Shown here in pieces: positions 21,901 through 31,325 of a stretch of DNA of 64,000 nucleotides (position 1 is its first letter; each line of letters opens with the position of its first letter). The stretch covers positions 62,001 through 126,000 of the forward strand of contig NW_024882790.1 of the NCBI RefSeq assembly GCF_019059575.1, in the 5' to 3' direction. The position numbers and the translations under genes are program-made. The notes under the pieces are model-generated. The model was not told the origin of the DNA, did no database searches, and saw only the letters and a program-made list of their open reading frames with translations. This DNA comes from Amphibalanus amphitrite. Taxonomy: Eukaryota > Arthropoda > Thecostraca > Balanomorpha > Balanidae.

Positions 21901-23386
21901 AACTGGTCAGGGGCGCTCCAAGCACCATCTGTTCAGCATCGTCTTTTACTGTCGCGCCCGGGATGAGATGGTGCAGCTTCTCCACGCAAAGGGTGTGCTG
22001 CACCGCATCGCCACTGGCGTTGATGATTTCACATTTGGCTGGATTGACTTCCAATCCGATGCGTGCCATGGCTGGAATCAGGTCTTGTAAGTCGGCACAC
22101 ACGCCGTCAATGCCACCTCCTAGTGTCCCGTCGTCTAAATACCAGACGTTTAGAGGAGAGGTGACGTTTCTGGTAACTGACTGGACCGCCAGAGAGAACA
22201 CAGCCGGTCCCGACGGGTCTCCTTGCTGCAGACCGGTTGCTGACCAGATGACGGACGTGCCATAATACAGCGGAGTCGACACTGAGTACGCCTGCCACAG
22301 CAACGGGAACAATTCAGGCGCATGGATGCGCACCTGTCGCAGGAAGTGATCGCGGCGCACAGTGTTGAAGGCGTTGCGCATGTCTACTTTAACAAGCACG
22401 CTGTCCTCAGAGAGATTGCGTGCAAAGAGGCGGGTAGCGTGGGCAGCAGCTTCGCAGCCTCCAGGTGTCCCGAAGCCTAGCTGGTTCGGGCGCAACAGCG
22501 CCCCTAGCTCAGAGCTAGGTGGCCGTAGTGCGATCTTGGTTGCCAGTCTGCGGTATGTTGTTCCAATTGCGATGGGTCTGACGCCCCCGCAAGGCTTTCT
22601 TAGCGCAGTCAGCGAGGCAGCGTAGAACGCTGCATGTGCGGAGGCTGGCACTTGACCGCATATAGCCAGATTCACCAGCCGGGTGAGCGCTGAAACCAGT
22701 CTCGCCCCTGCCTCGCCAGCTGAACGGCCCACCAGATCCTTCAGGTGCGCCGGCCTCAGGCCGTCCAGTCCGGCACTGGCGCCAGGGTCGAGAGAGGCTA
22801 CTGTCGCCAACACCTCTGATTCGGTGGCCAAAACAGGCTGAGTGTCATCGTCTGGACCGGGTGGGAGGTCGAGGTCCTCCGGACTTGACGGATGTTTAGC
22901 CTTGAGGGACTCCAATACGTCGTCTGAGTCGTGTTCAACACGGTCAGCGGATGCTAACAGACGAATGGCGCCTCGCACGTCACTATCTTGCAGCTTCAGG
23001 GCGACGCCTCGTTTCAAACGCTCGTCAGGCTTCCGAATGCCGGGAGATTGATGATGATTTGTAGCCCTATTCGGGAAAGTCATCTGCTTGGTGCAGCTCT
23101 CTTCTGGTGGGAATGACGCAGCTAGGCTTGGTTCGGAGGAAACGGCTTCCATGTAGGCAGCGATTGAGCGTTTTACCTTTGTTGTCAGAGAGATATTATC
23201 GGTGTTGCGAGCATCAATTTGGGGAACGCTTAGGGCCTTGTATGGAAAGCACAAGAGCCTTGACCACGAATTGGCTGTGCCGGTGTCTACAGCGTTCTCG
23301 ATCAGAGAGGAGAGGGCCTCCGCCGCTGCGATCCTTGCCCCTCTGGGTATTCTTCGAAAATTACTGGGCACCACTGGGCACCGCTG
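18989..23386 (-). mobile_element. RLE-type non-LTR retroelement carrying a ubiquitin-specific protease
   Basis: GGCACCAAAAT occurs at 18978-18988 and again at 23387-23397. Family B copy 1 has a single GGCACCAAAA (on the complementary strand near 9540-9550) at the same place, so this is an 11-bp target duplication around a 4,398-bp insertion. The open frame reaches almost to the 5' junction without a usable ATG in its first 74 codons, consistent with 5' truncation. At the 5' junction GGGCACC is repeated three times at 10-bp spacing (23366-23392), as in imprecise 5' joining. The 3' UTR is about 140 bp, with a CA-rich stretch and no terminal poly-A. Confidence 0.85.
19130..23374 (-). CDS. Reverse transcriptase-endonuclease-ubiquitin protease fusion
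   Basis: One uninterrupted frame of 1,414 codons; the listed start is GTG and the first ATG is codon 75 (23152), so it is probably 5'-truncated. Residues 1-180 resemble the N-terminal region of RLE-type RTs. RT at about 185-560: motif A VKVDMRNAFN (Asp331), GLQQGDPSGP, WYLDDGTLGG (Asp414, Asp415). CxC-x8-H-x4-C knuckle at 724-740. Restriction-like endonuclease KRPDG (Asp783) and VWDVT (Asp800), possible Glu849. A basic linker (905-965) leads to a C19 protease: Cys box GNTCYQN (Cys979), zinc ribbon CTKC 1097-1100 and CQHC 1145-1148, His box HSGHYVSDVY (His1354), NYDDQRV (Asp1371). The tail DGYTFFYLHKEL resembles USP37/29/26. A low-complexity Pro/Ala/Ser insert (1222-1300) splits the protease fold. 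All catalytic residues I can place are present. Confidence 0.9.
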   Translation of the reverse strand: MVPSNFRRIPRGARIAAAEALSSLIENAVDTGTANSWSRLLCFPYKALSVPQIDARNTDNISLTTKVKRSIAAYMEAVSSEPSLAASFPPEESCTKQMTFPNRATNHHQSPGIRKPDERLKRGVALKLQDSDVRGAIRLLASADRVEHDSDDVLESLKAKHPSSPEDLDLPPGPDDDTQPVLATESEVLATVASLDPGASAGLDGLRPAHLKDLVGRSAGEAGARLVSALTRLVNLAICGQVPASAHAAFYAASLTALRKPCGGVRPIAIGTTYRRLATKIALRPPSSELGALLRPNQLGFGTPGGCEAAAHATRLFARNLSEDSVLVKVDMRNAFNTVRRDHFLRQVRIHAPELFPLLWQAYSVSTPLYYGTSVIWSATGLQQGDPSGPAVFSLAVQSVTRNVTSPLNVWYLDDGTLGGGIDGVCADLQDLIPAMARIGLEVNPAKCEIINASGDAVQHTLCVEKLHHLIPGATVKDDAEQMVLGAPLTSSAAETALGRKKEELDRLITGLKLLDSHSAFYLLRHCLWLPRLQYLLRAAPVYLQPDILNELDVTLKSAVQDLTNVYFDQTSWQQAVLPTSLGGLGLRRVTDVALPSFIASFHRCQQLLSSLLPPLFTAAISKELDESTADWLTKAGDKMTPDADARRQQKKWDYPLAEKQRDSLLAAANQFERARLLSAATPESGAWMRSLPSASLGTLLDNNTVRIAIALRVGADVNSSHVCKCGAVADCKGHHTLTCRFSAGRLPRHTALNEVIRRALQSAGVPALLEPLGINRGDGKRPDGMTIFPFTQGQCLVWDVTCVNTYAESRLASAVVQAGAAAAEAEEEKRRKYPELCRRFRFQPIAFETSGSCGPSTKSLLREIGAQVSAVTGERRETEWLLQRCSIAIIRGNAASILLTSTSLPSRPPQRLEVAKDVRQRSQCQLEARKKRRQAGSESKAQTTSHDLQLNPVIPPLDSDKNSKDPLYIGLPNYGNTCYQNATLQSLLGLQPFQCEMVSLISGPVESGQCRTLCGVAKLMDLRQKALSKLVFSHLNDLRDVFADIDPAFRGTEMQDANEFLLRLLDTMKDKVDARRSTDNPVRDNFHYQTLESYRCTKCHETVLKRQENISWFVSVPHHQGTEAPTLQDALRLSMRPDRRHLLCQHCRHDECYITTKISQLPRTLILQLNRCVFLGDEAKKVRTKVSIPKFLSLNEFVADDVTRPPEWNCTNPSLCTRESEVPSGPLAATAAPTAPTTAGSPVSAGATAPARPSPSSTAAAESPPLPPPELQVLDAANSNSKPGRTREDKGRELHAIRRSQEREPAGAVEQVHLSEFCVQEDQSLRPVDLVGDFTYRLVGVVSHYGGATHSGHYVSDVYSVGRNMWFNYDDQRVSCVDEAYVLNEGHQRDGYTFFYLHKELCSQIVRMEGGGL

Positions 23387-23725
23387 GGCACCAAAATTAC
23401 TTCGTAAATGTTCAAATGGTTGCTAAATTCGAATTCAGCTCCAAAAACTAGCCTAAAAACATGTAAAACTCGAAAAAGTGAACCGACGCCACCCGAGGTC
23501 ACCAAAGGTCAATGACATGATCTGACCTTCAGGTGACCTTGAAACCCACCCTAATGTATGAGAGCAACATCAAATCACATGTTTGAACGCTTGAAACCAC
23601 GAAAAGCTTGCAAACGCGCGGCTAATGCCAGCCGACATACGCCGAATCGCGATTCCGGCCAAACATGGTCTCGGAAAAAAGGTTGGTCACAGGTCACAGG
23701 TCATTTGGGTCAGGGTCATGAAATT

Positions 23726-25685
23726 TTAACCCGCGCCGGGCCGGGGGGTGTTTGAACACCCCCCCCCCCTGCGGTTTTTCGCAGATATCTCAAAAACGGC
23801 GGCGCAGAGCGCCGCCGTTTTTGGCATACCTGTTCGTGCATCTTTTCTGCACATGTTGTTAAAATTTCAGACCCAGGTCACCTTAGGTCAGGTCACCAGG
23901 TCACGCCAAGTGACCTCACCTCAGAAAAAATAAGAATGCTCGTCATAGCTACACCGAAGAATGATGCTTAATCCCCATTTCCACTCCAACAGGGCTTGAG
24001 AGTCCAGGCATTCCTGTGGGGCACGGGCTAACAATGACTAGCTCATAATCATTGTGGCCATGAACATCTACTGCCATTGATTAACACCGGTTTCGCTGCG
24101 CTGAGCGGTGGCCGTCCCGTTTGTTGGATTCTACAGCTGGCTGGCGGAAAGCGTTACCGGTCGCCCGTCCACCGCCCGCGGGCCGGACCGAGCGGTCCCT
24201 TCTTCTTCTTCTTCTTTGTGGGTTAGGGCGCGCAGCCGTCAGGCCCTAGCGTCCAACTTCTTCGTTTCTTGCATTCAACTGTCCGATCTTCCACGATGTA
24301 GTGTCGGGGTTGGTAGGTACTAAGCGGTAACTAAGCAGGGTTGTGGGTAGCCGGAAAAGGAAAAAACCTAGGGAAGGACAAATGCCAGGGGAGGAAATTG
24401 CCGGGGAAGGATTAAGCCAGAAGGAACAGACCTGAGTAGCAGTGTTAGTGTCAGTTTGATTGGGCAGCAATCTACAAAATGATGAAAGAAAGATCAATAC
24501 TCTTCTAGTACGTAACTGGGCGGAGCAAGGGGTCACGCGATACAGGGGCGGAACTGGTTGCCCTCCCGCTCGCCGAGCGACCAACGACTAATACCCTGGA
24601 GAACCGTACATCAATTTTGGACAATTTGTGAAATTTTTGACCCCAGGTCATGTCAGGTCAGGTCACCAGGTCAAGTTTACTGACCAAACCTAAAAAAGTT
24701 TGCAATCATGTCCAGCCTGCAGTGTTGGTCAGAAAGGTTTTAAACTTGGTGGATTGCATGATGTTATAGGCGCCTATAATTTGTATATCTCGGATTTTTC
24801 ATATCCGTGACCCAAGGTCAGGCCAGTGGCGTGACCTTACCATTATAAGTCAATGGAGAAAAATGAAAATGCCTCTAAATCCGTGTGTACGCATAGGAAC
24901 AGTCCAAATATTTCAGAATTACAATGATTTGGACCACCCGTGACGACCAAGGTGTCTTTTTTGCTGATAGCCTCTAGAAAGGTCATCCGAGGTCATTTGA
25001 GGCTACAAACAGCTTTTTGCCAGTAACTCTCGAATGGAAAGACATAGAACGCTGGGGATGGTCTCATTGTGTTTGTCTTGCCGAGACGCATCGACTGATA
25101 TGCAACATGACCTTTTCCGGTCAGGTCATGACCTTGACCTGAGGTCAAATTTTCAAGTTGACCTTTCAAGGTCAAATTATAATTCATTTGATGCGTCTTG
25201 GCAAGAGGAACATGATTCTGGTAATAGAAATGTCTTGGCTTTTTTTTTAGTCAAAAGTTATTGTCGAAAAACACTTTTCGTAAAAACAGCTATTTTGGAG
25301 TATTTGCCCTCTGGAGGCTAAACCGTTGACCTGAGGTCAATTTTGATGATAACCTTATCGAAAGAAGAGTTTAAAAGCTATCAATTGCTATTCCATGCGT
25401 TTTTCTAGCTATCATAGTTCCTGAGATAAATTCATGTTTTCTGAAAAATATAATGACATTTGACAAATTTTAACCTTTGATGACCTTCAGTGACCCCAAT
25501 ATTGCTCTAAGATGAAAAATGACCGAAATACTTTCAAACGTACGCATTAAGAGCTATCGACTGCTTTTTACCGCGTCTTTCTAGCCCTCTATAGTTTTTG
25601 AGTTAGAGGTGGGTGGTAGCATATGCCCCCCCCCCCCCCCCACTAGGGCGAAGTTGACTGAGATCGCCACTGGGGCGCGGGTTAA
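23726..25685 (+). mobile_element. Composite TTAA-type element (family A left end, family C right end)
   Basis: TTAACCCGCGCC at 23726, hairpin GGGGTGTTTGAACACCCC, the internal hairpin at 23791-23823 and half-sites follow family A copy 1 to about 23960. About 640 bp of unrelated GC-rich DNA follows (23960-24600, including a TTC run near 24200). From 24601 half-site-rich sequence resumes (AGGTCATGACCT at 25123-25134) and ends with the family C terminus and GGGGCGCGGGTTAA at 25685. Either an insertion occurred or two elements recombined. It joins the family B tail at a TTAA, so it probably inserted into that element. Confidence 0.65.
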
Positions 25686-26151
25686 GGGGGTTCCTAATTA
25701 GGCACCTCACCCTACGGACGAGGGTTAAATAGGTGCAGTGCATGACGCTGAGCCATGCAGCGTTAACTCCGACTCCGGAGTCGGAGTCGGTAAGATTTTG
25801 GCGACTCCGACTCCGGGCAGAACTGTCGACTCTGACCGACTCCAACTCCGACTCCGACTCCGCAGCCCTGTTTCGACCCAATAAAAGGTTTTAGTTTAGC
25901 GGGAAGAGCTGTCACGCTTACAGTTTTGAAGATAACGAAAGATATTTAAGATAAAAAAGATGTAAAATAAACAGCGCTACAAAACTGCTAACTCTAATTT
26001 CTAAACAAAAATTGATTTTAACCATCAAAACTATAGAAGTATAACTAGGGCGTATTTTAACATGTTAACTAGGTCGGCAATGGCTGACCCAGTCACGGAG
26101 AATGCCGACCCATTGACAGCCGTTTGCCGACCCAGTTGCCACCCCTTCTAG
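25686..26151. repeat. Unassigned DNA with a (GACTCC)n array
   Basis: CTCCGACTCCGGAGTCGGAGTCGG, which is partly palindromic, opens a hexamer array at 25768-25862 that ends TCCGCAGCCCTG, the same edge as at 8711. The rest has no gene. A GCCGACCCA phrase repeats near 26070-26145. Confidence 0.6.
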
Positions 26152-26225
26152 GATGCAGCCAGGGACGTAGCCAAGGGGGGGCGGAGGGGGCGCCCGCCCC
26201 TCCCTTGGGGTTTTCAGGAGGCCCC

Positions 26226-26282
26226 CCGAAAGGATTCAGGCCAACGTGGGCCGAAGGCCCACGTTGGCCTGAATCCTTTCGG
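26226..26282. repeat. 57-bp perfect palindrome with 3-nt loop
   Basis: A 27-bp arm beginning CCGAAAGGATTCAGG pairs perfectly with its reverse complement around GAA. Its inner half (CAACGTGGGCC GAA GGCCCACGTTG) is repeated at about 26290-26318. It sits about 65 bp inside the left end of the hAT-type element. Confidence 0.9.
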
Positions 26283-26464
26283 CCTGAATCCAACGTGGGC
26301 CGAAGGCCCACGTTGGCCAAAATCACGTCGGAGGCGAACGAAATTCACGCGGGAATCTAAAAAATGACGTCAGAACAATCAGGGCCCTCTGACCAGCCTG
26401 ACAAGTGACAGCTAGGGCCCTTCTCATCTCCTGTGAATAACCACTAGTGTCTGTGTCTGACCGC

Positions 26465-27100
26465 TAGGGCCCCTCTGACTCCTCAGTAGACAGGAGGCCC
26501 TCTGTGGGTAGGAGGCCCTCTGTAGAGAGGAGGCCCCCTTAGAGAGGAGACCCCCTGTAGAGAGGAGGCCCTCTGTAAAAAAGAGGCCCTCTGTAAAAAA
26601 GAAGGCCCTCTGTAGAGAGCAGGCCCTCTGTAAAGAAGAAACCGTCTGAAATCAGAAGGCCCTTTGAAGAGAGGAGGCCCTCTGTAGAGAGGAGATCGTC
26701 TGAAGAGAGGAGGCCCTCTGTAGAGGAGGATTCCCTCAGTAGAAAGGAGGTCCTCTGTGGGAAGGAGGCCCTCTGTAGAGTGAAGGCCCTCTGAAGAGAG
26801 GAGGCCCTTTGCAGAGATGAGGTCCTCTGTATAGAGGAGGTCCTGTGTAGAGACGAGACTCTGAAGAGAGGAGGCCCTACATAGATAGGAAGCCCTCTGT
26901 AGAGAGGAGGTCCCTGTAGAGACTAGAGAGGAGGCCCTCTGTAGAGAGGATACCCTCTGTAAATGAGGCCCTCTGGAGAGAGAGAGAGAGAGACACCCTC
27001 AGCAGAGAGGAGGCCCTCTGTAGATAAGAGGCAATCTGTAGAGAGGAAGCCCTCTGTAGATAAGAGGCCCTCTGTGGGCAGGAGGCCCCCGGTAGTCAAA
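26465..27100. repeat. Minisatellite, about 18-bp GGAGGCCCTCTGTAGAGA units
   Basis: Degenerate tandem copies of AGAGGAGGCCCTCTGTAG fill about 630 bp, with variants such as AAAGAAGGCCCTCTGTA. A few more copies lie near the right end of the same hAT-type element (29351-29415), so both flanks carry the unit. Confidence 0.9.
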
Positions 27101-27360
27101 GACAGCGTCGTATATTAAGTACATAGAGTGGAGGCCCACTGTGAGCAAATTACCTTCTGGCTTCTGGTCTCTGCTACTCTCTATAGAGAGTTATCAGTTC
27201 TCACTATAGTGAAAACTGAGAACTCAGGAAACTGTACAGAATAGACTCCCAACCGCGTCGCCGCCCACTGTAGGAAGGGACAGGGGAGGAGGTCCTCTGT
27301 AAACAGAAGGCCCTATTCTATGTAGACAAATTATTTGTATAAATGCGCTCAGAGAAATCA

Positions 27361-28188
27361 TGCCGCGTGCCGTCAGCGGTTTTCCCGTCAACGGTTTTAC
27401 CTGCAGTGGCCGCAAAAACTGCCTAAATGGCCGATATTTTCGGAAACCAGTTTTCGGCGATAACTTTCGTCTCAAAATTTGCACGAACTTCCCTTTACCA
27501 GCATCGTGTTCCTCTCGTCCAGACGTGTGGAATGAACTATGAATTGACCTTGAAAGGTCAACTTGAAAATTTGGCCTCAGGTCAAGGTCATGACCTGACC
27601 AATAAGGGCTAAGATCCATATCAGTCCATCCGTATCGTCGAGCCAAACACAACTAAGGTGTATTCATCGCTCTAGCATACCTCTATCAAAAGTTATTCGC
27701 GAAAAACAGTCAGATACCATTCGTGACCTGAGATGACCTCAGGGTTATAGAAAGGGTCACGGGTGCCATTTTCATGTTCAATGTGTCAAAGATACTAGTA
27801 ATTCAGTGTTTTAGAGTGTTTATAATGACTTCCGTCTAAAAAGGCGACTTTCAATTTAAGGTCGCAAAATTGACCTGACCTTATGTCATCGATATCAAAA
27901 TTCCAAGACATACATTTTTTTTTGCATTTTGTCGCTCTTGTGCATTTGCATCTCTGAAAGTTTCAAAGCGTTTGGTCACTCCGTGTACCTTTGGCAGACA
28001 TTAAAACTTTTTATGTAGTGAGGTCATTTGACCTGACCTGGTGACCTGACCTTAAGTGACCAGGGTCTGAAATTTTCACAACATGTGTAGAAATGATGTA
28101 GAATAAAGTGTGCCGCGTCGCCGTTTTTTAGATATTCACGGAAAACTGCAGGGGGGTGTTTAACACCCCCCGGCAGGGCGCGGGTTAA
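27361..28188 (-). mobile_element. TTAA family A copy 3, inverted and truncated
   Basis: The right side ends CCCGGCAGGGCGCGGGTTAA at 28188, with hairpin GGGGTGTTTAACACCCC. Reading leftward it matches family A copy 1 (AGGTCATGACCT at 27585-27596) up to about 27361, where homology stops without the second TTAA end. Only one arm of the internal CGGCG hairpin remains. Confidence 0.75.
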
Positions 28189-28679
28189 TGCATGAACACA
28201 GCAGCCCATTTCTGTAATATATACCTGTGGCTGTGTTGGTATTTTTACGATGGATGCAATTACCCAAACCATTTAATAGACCGTGGTGATATTCCCATAG
28301 CCATGCTTCGCACAACTCATAATAATTTATTTGACCGGGAACTTAATATACCTATACCTATCCATCGATTGTTTGTTTCATCTACGGCGTAAATGAAGCA
28401 AACCACCTGGACCTAGGAAAATTTACTAACGAAACCATGTGTTACTTACAGCAAGTAAACGTGGCATAATTCACACAGAAAGAATTGATAACCGTATAGT
28501 TTCAATCTTGCAGACGTCAGTAAGGTCAGAATCGTGACAAGCCTATTGGAAAATATAGGTAATGAACTGTGTCCTGCTTCGAGAAAACGAGTCAAAACCA
28601 CCCAATTCTTTCTGAATTACGTCAGATTATCTGATCTGTAAGCACCCAGGTGGCATTTACTGACAGGAGCACCGGGAAG

Positions 28680-29065
28680 GATCATCTGAGGTGAGGTGAG
28701 GTCATCAACAGTTTTTAGCCAATAAATCGCGACATGATGGGGCTAAATAGTTGTTAGTGTACCAAACCGTTCGCCTGGTCATGACGCGTCGATTGGTACC
28801 CAGCGTGACTTTCCTAGGTTAGATTTTGAAGTTGACCTATCTATGTAGGTCGTTATAAACCATGTTATTTGTTATGACCTCTGGCGACCTCAATATTGAC
28901 CTGACCCAAAAAAAAGTTGTTTACAAAAGTTGTAAGTCGTTCAACGAACTATCAAACGCCCTTGCCGTTTGTCGCTACGATTCGTGCTTTTCGAGTTCTG
29001 ACGGGGGCCAGAAAAGGCCCCCGCCCGATTCAGAGTCTTTCAGAGCCCGCCCGGAATACGGTTAA
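28680..29065 (+). mobile_element. TTAA-type element fragment with right end
   Basis: GAGGTGAGGTGAGGTCATC and TGACCTCTGGCGACC half-sites lead to GAGTTCTGACGGGGGCC, hairpin GGGGGCCAGAAAAGGCCCCC and GGTTAA at 29061-29065. The layout matches the right ends of the other TTAA elements, but the end sequence is different. The left limit is approximate. No coding sequence. Confidence 0.5.
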
Positions 29066-29467
29066 GCGCTTGAACGATATATGATAATACACCAAGTGTT
29101 ACTCTGACCGTCATCCAGTATCCTCCCATTCCTCGCAGATCCTCCCCCTCCTGCTGCGGTCCGGCCGCCGCCGGCGCCCGAGTTTTTTTTTTTTTGCCCG
29201 TTATCATGCCACTCGGAGACTTGTGATATGCGTATGTTTCTTACCGCTGCAGCCTGCAGCGGTAAGAATAAAGAAACATACCAGTGCGCTTGCCATATGA
29301 AAGCTGAACAAAAGTAAATGCATTATGTTGTATATGTAATTGTGTAGGCATGAGACCCTCTGTAGAAAGGAGGCCCCTTTAGGGAGGAGGCCCCCTGTAG
29401 AAAGGAGGCCCCCGGGATTCCTCCGCCCCTCCCTTGGCCAAATCCTAGCTACGTGCCTGGATGCAGC

Positions 29468-30177
29468 ACGCACATGCAGGCTACTGTTAACGCCAGACTC
29501 CTTGAGACCCTAATTTTTCGCGATTATTCTTTAATGCGTGGAAGAATTTCAACCAAACTCAGGACATGGCCGCTTCAAGACCTGCCGAAACTTTTACAAT
29601 TTAGATATTTTGTCGCTATTTCTTTATTTCAGGCACTTCTCATTGACTCGTAATGTTATATTTCGAGCAAGATTTTCAGCCGGTGTGTAGGGGCTATCAC
29701 CAGTCAGTCTGTGATACGTTATGACGTCACAGCTAAGCCCCGCCTCTGTGGTCTTGGCCAGGGGCTTAACTTTTTTTTTGTTGGGGGGCACTGCTGTTAG
29801 GGGCGCCTTTTTAAGAGCATTAGGGCGCCTCCCCGTGTCTTTCTACGAATTAGTCCTAATTCAGTTTACGGCAACATTTTTACGTTTACCAAACACATTG
29901 TATTTTGTGCCGTTGTCTTTTGGCACGTTGTGTTGCAGCATTTTGCTTCCGCAGTGGCGCGCCGAAGGTGCGGAAATTTTTTGAAACCAAGCACATTTTG
30001 AAAGCAATTTGGGGGTCAGCAACCGCGGGCGAGTTGTGGAATTACCATAGTAGTCATAGGCGGCGGAACAGGGAGGGCACCGGGGCACCGTGCCCCTCTT
30101 TGATTTAGGCATTTTAACATTAGCCCTATGGCGTTGCATGGAAAGAATGGGACCAAAAGTCGGCAGTCCCCCCCCCC
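29468..30177. other. Unassigned stretch, no supported gene
   Basis: AT-rich then mixed sequence. The frame at 29861-30283 (minus) runs into the adjacent TTAA element and has no domain. Near 30058 GGCGGCGGAACAGGGAGGGC resembles a transposon edge, but no partner end was found. Confidence 0.4.
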
Positions 30178-31325
30178 TTAACCCGCGCCGGGCCGGGGGG
30201 GGGTGTTTGAACACCCCCTTGCGGTATTTCGCAGATATCTCAAAAACGGCGGCGCACACTGTTCGTGCATCTTTTCCGCACATGTTATGAAAATTACAGA
30301 CTCAGGTCGCCTTAGGTCAGGTCACCAGGTCACGCCAAGTGACCTCACCTCACAAAAAAATGCTGGTCATAGCTACACCGACTGAACGATTGCCTTGAAA
30401 CTTTCAGCGATTGATTAGAGCAACATTATCTATAAGATGTATATCTCGGAATTTTGATATCAGTGACCTAAAGTCAGGTCAATTTTGCGGCCTCTCCATT
30501 ATAAGTCAATGGGAGCAAATTGAAAAGCGTCTGTTTTGCACGAACGCTATTCTAGACACTCTCAAACATCGAGATGTAGGTAAAATTGGCACACTGAACC
30601 GGAAAATGGCAACTGTGAACCCTCGTTATGTCCCCGAGGTCATCTCAGGTCACGAACAGAATCTGGCAGTTTTTTCGCTAATAACTTCTGATAGAGGCGT
30701 GCTAGAGCGCTGAAAACGCCTTAGATGTGTTCGACTCGACGTTGCGGATCGACTGATATGCAACATGACCTTTTCCGGTCAGGTCATGACATTGCCCTGA
30801 GGTCAAATTTTCAAGTTGACCTTCAAGGTCAAATTATAGTTCATTCGACGCGTCTCGACGAGAGGAACACGATGCTGGCAAAAGTAATGTCATGGCTCTT
30901 TTTGGTCAAAAGTTATTGCCGAAAAGCGTTTTTAATAAAAACGGCTATTTTTGGAGTTTTTGCCCTCTGGAGGCTAAACTGTTGACCTGAGGTAAAATCT
31001 GAGAACACCTCTCAGAAAGGTCTGTAAAAGGGCTATCGAATGCGCTCTTCTGCGGCGCTGTAGCTCTATCGGTTCCCGAGATAACCGTTGGCAGTTTCCA
31101 AAATGTTGAAATAATCAACATTTTACCTTTGGTGACCTCTGGTGACCTGACCTTTGACCTGACCCAAAACATGACCGAAGTGTTTTCGTCTTTATTTTGG
31201 ACGGTCTTTCGATTACCGCTTACCACGTGTCGCTACCTGGCCCAGGAGCCGAGTTAGAAGGGAGGGTGTTCAGACACCCCCCTGCCCGGCGCGGAATCTC
31301 GGAGCACCGGCCCGGCGCGGGTTAA
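30178..31325 (+). mobile_element. TTAA-flanked element, family A copy 4 (complete)
   Basis: TTAACCCGCGCC at 30178 and GGCGCGGGTTAA at 31325, with hairpins GGGGTGTTTGAACACCCC near the left and GGGTGTTCAGACACCC near the right. It is colinear with copy 1, including TTTTCGCTAATAAC and CCGGTCAGGTCATGAC. One arm of the internal CGGCGGCGC hairpin is deleted at 30247-30260, and the AGGTCA palindrome has one mismatch (30781-30792). Non-coding. Confidence 0.8.

Larger units (their letters stand above)
18546..23725 (-). mobile_element. TTAA-type element, family B copy 3, split by a retroelement
   Basis: The left part (18546-18988) and right part (23387-23725) are both reverse complements of consecutive pieces of family B copy 1. 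TAGCCCTCGCC at 18548 is the mutated tip, with hairpin GGGGTTGGTACGACCCC beside it. The right part stops at the TTAA of the next element (23726). Everything between is the inserted retroelement, so this copy predates it. Confidence 0.75.
26160..29459. mobile_element. hAT-type non-autonomous element, 3.3 kb, 8-bp target duplication
   Basis: GATGCAGC at 26152-26159 and again at 29460-29467 flank the insertion. The ends are inverted repeats: CAGGGACGTAGCCAAGG on the left and, reversed, CAGGCACGTAGCTAGG on the right, with a second shared block CCAAGGG(A)GGGGCGGAGG. An 8-bp duplication plus CAGGG-type tips is the hAT signature. There is no transposase. The interior holds a long palindrome, an 18-bp minisatellite, an inserted TTAA family A fragment (27361-28188) and another TTAA-type end (to 29065). 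Confidence 0.8.

Noticed and set aside
19130..23374. Reading the protease part as a host USP37 gene next to an unrelated retroelement
   Set aside because: There is no stop or frame change between the RT and the protease, and one target duplication encloses both, so they behave as one mobile unit.
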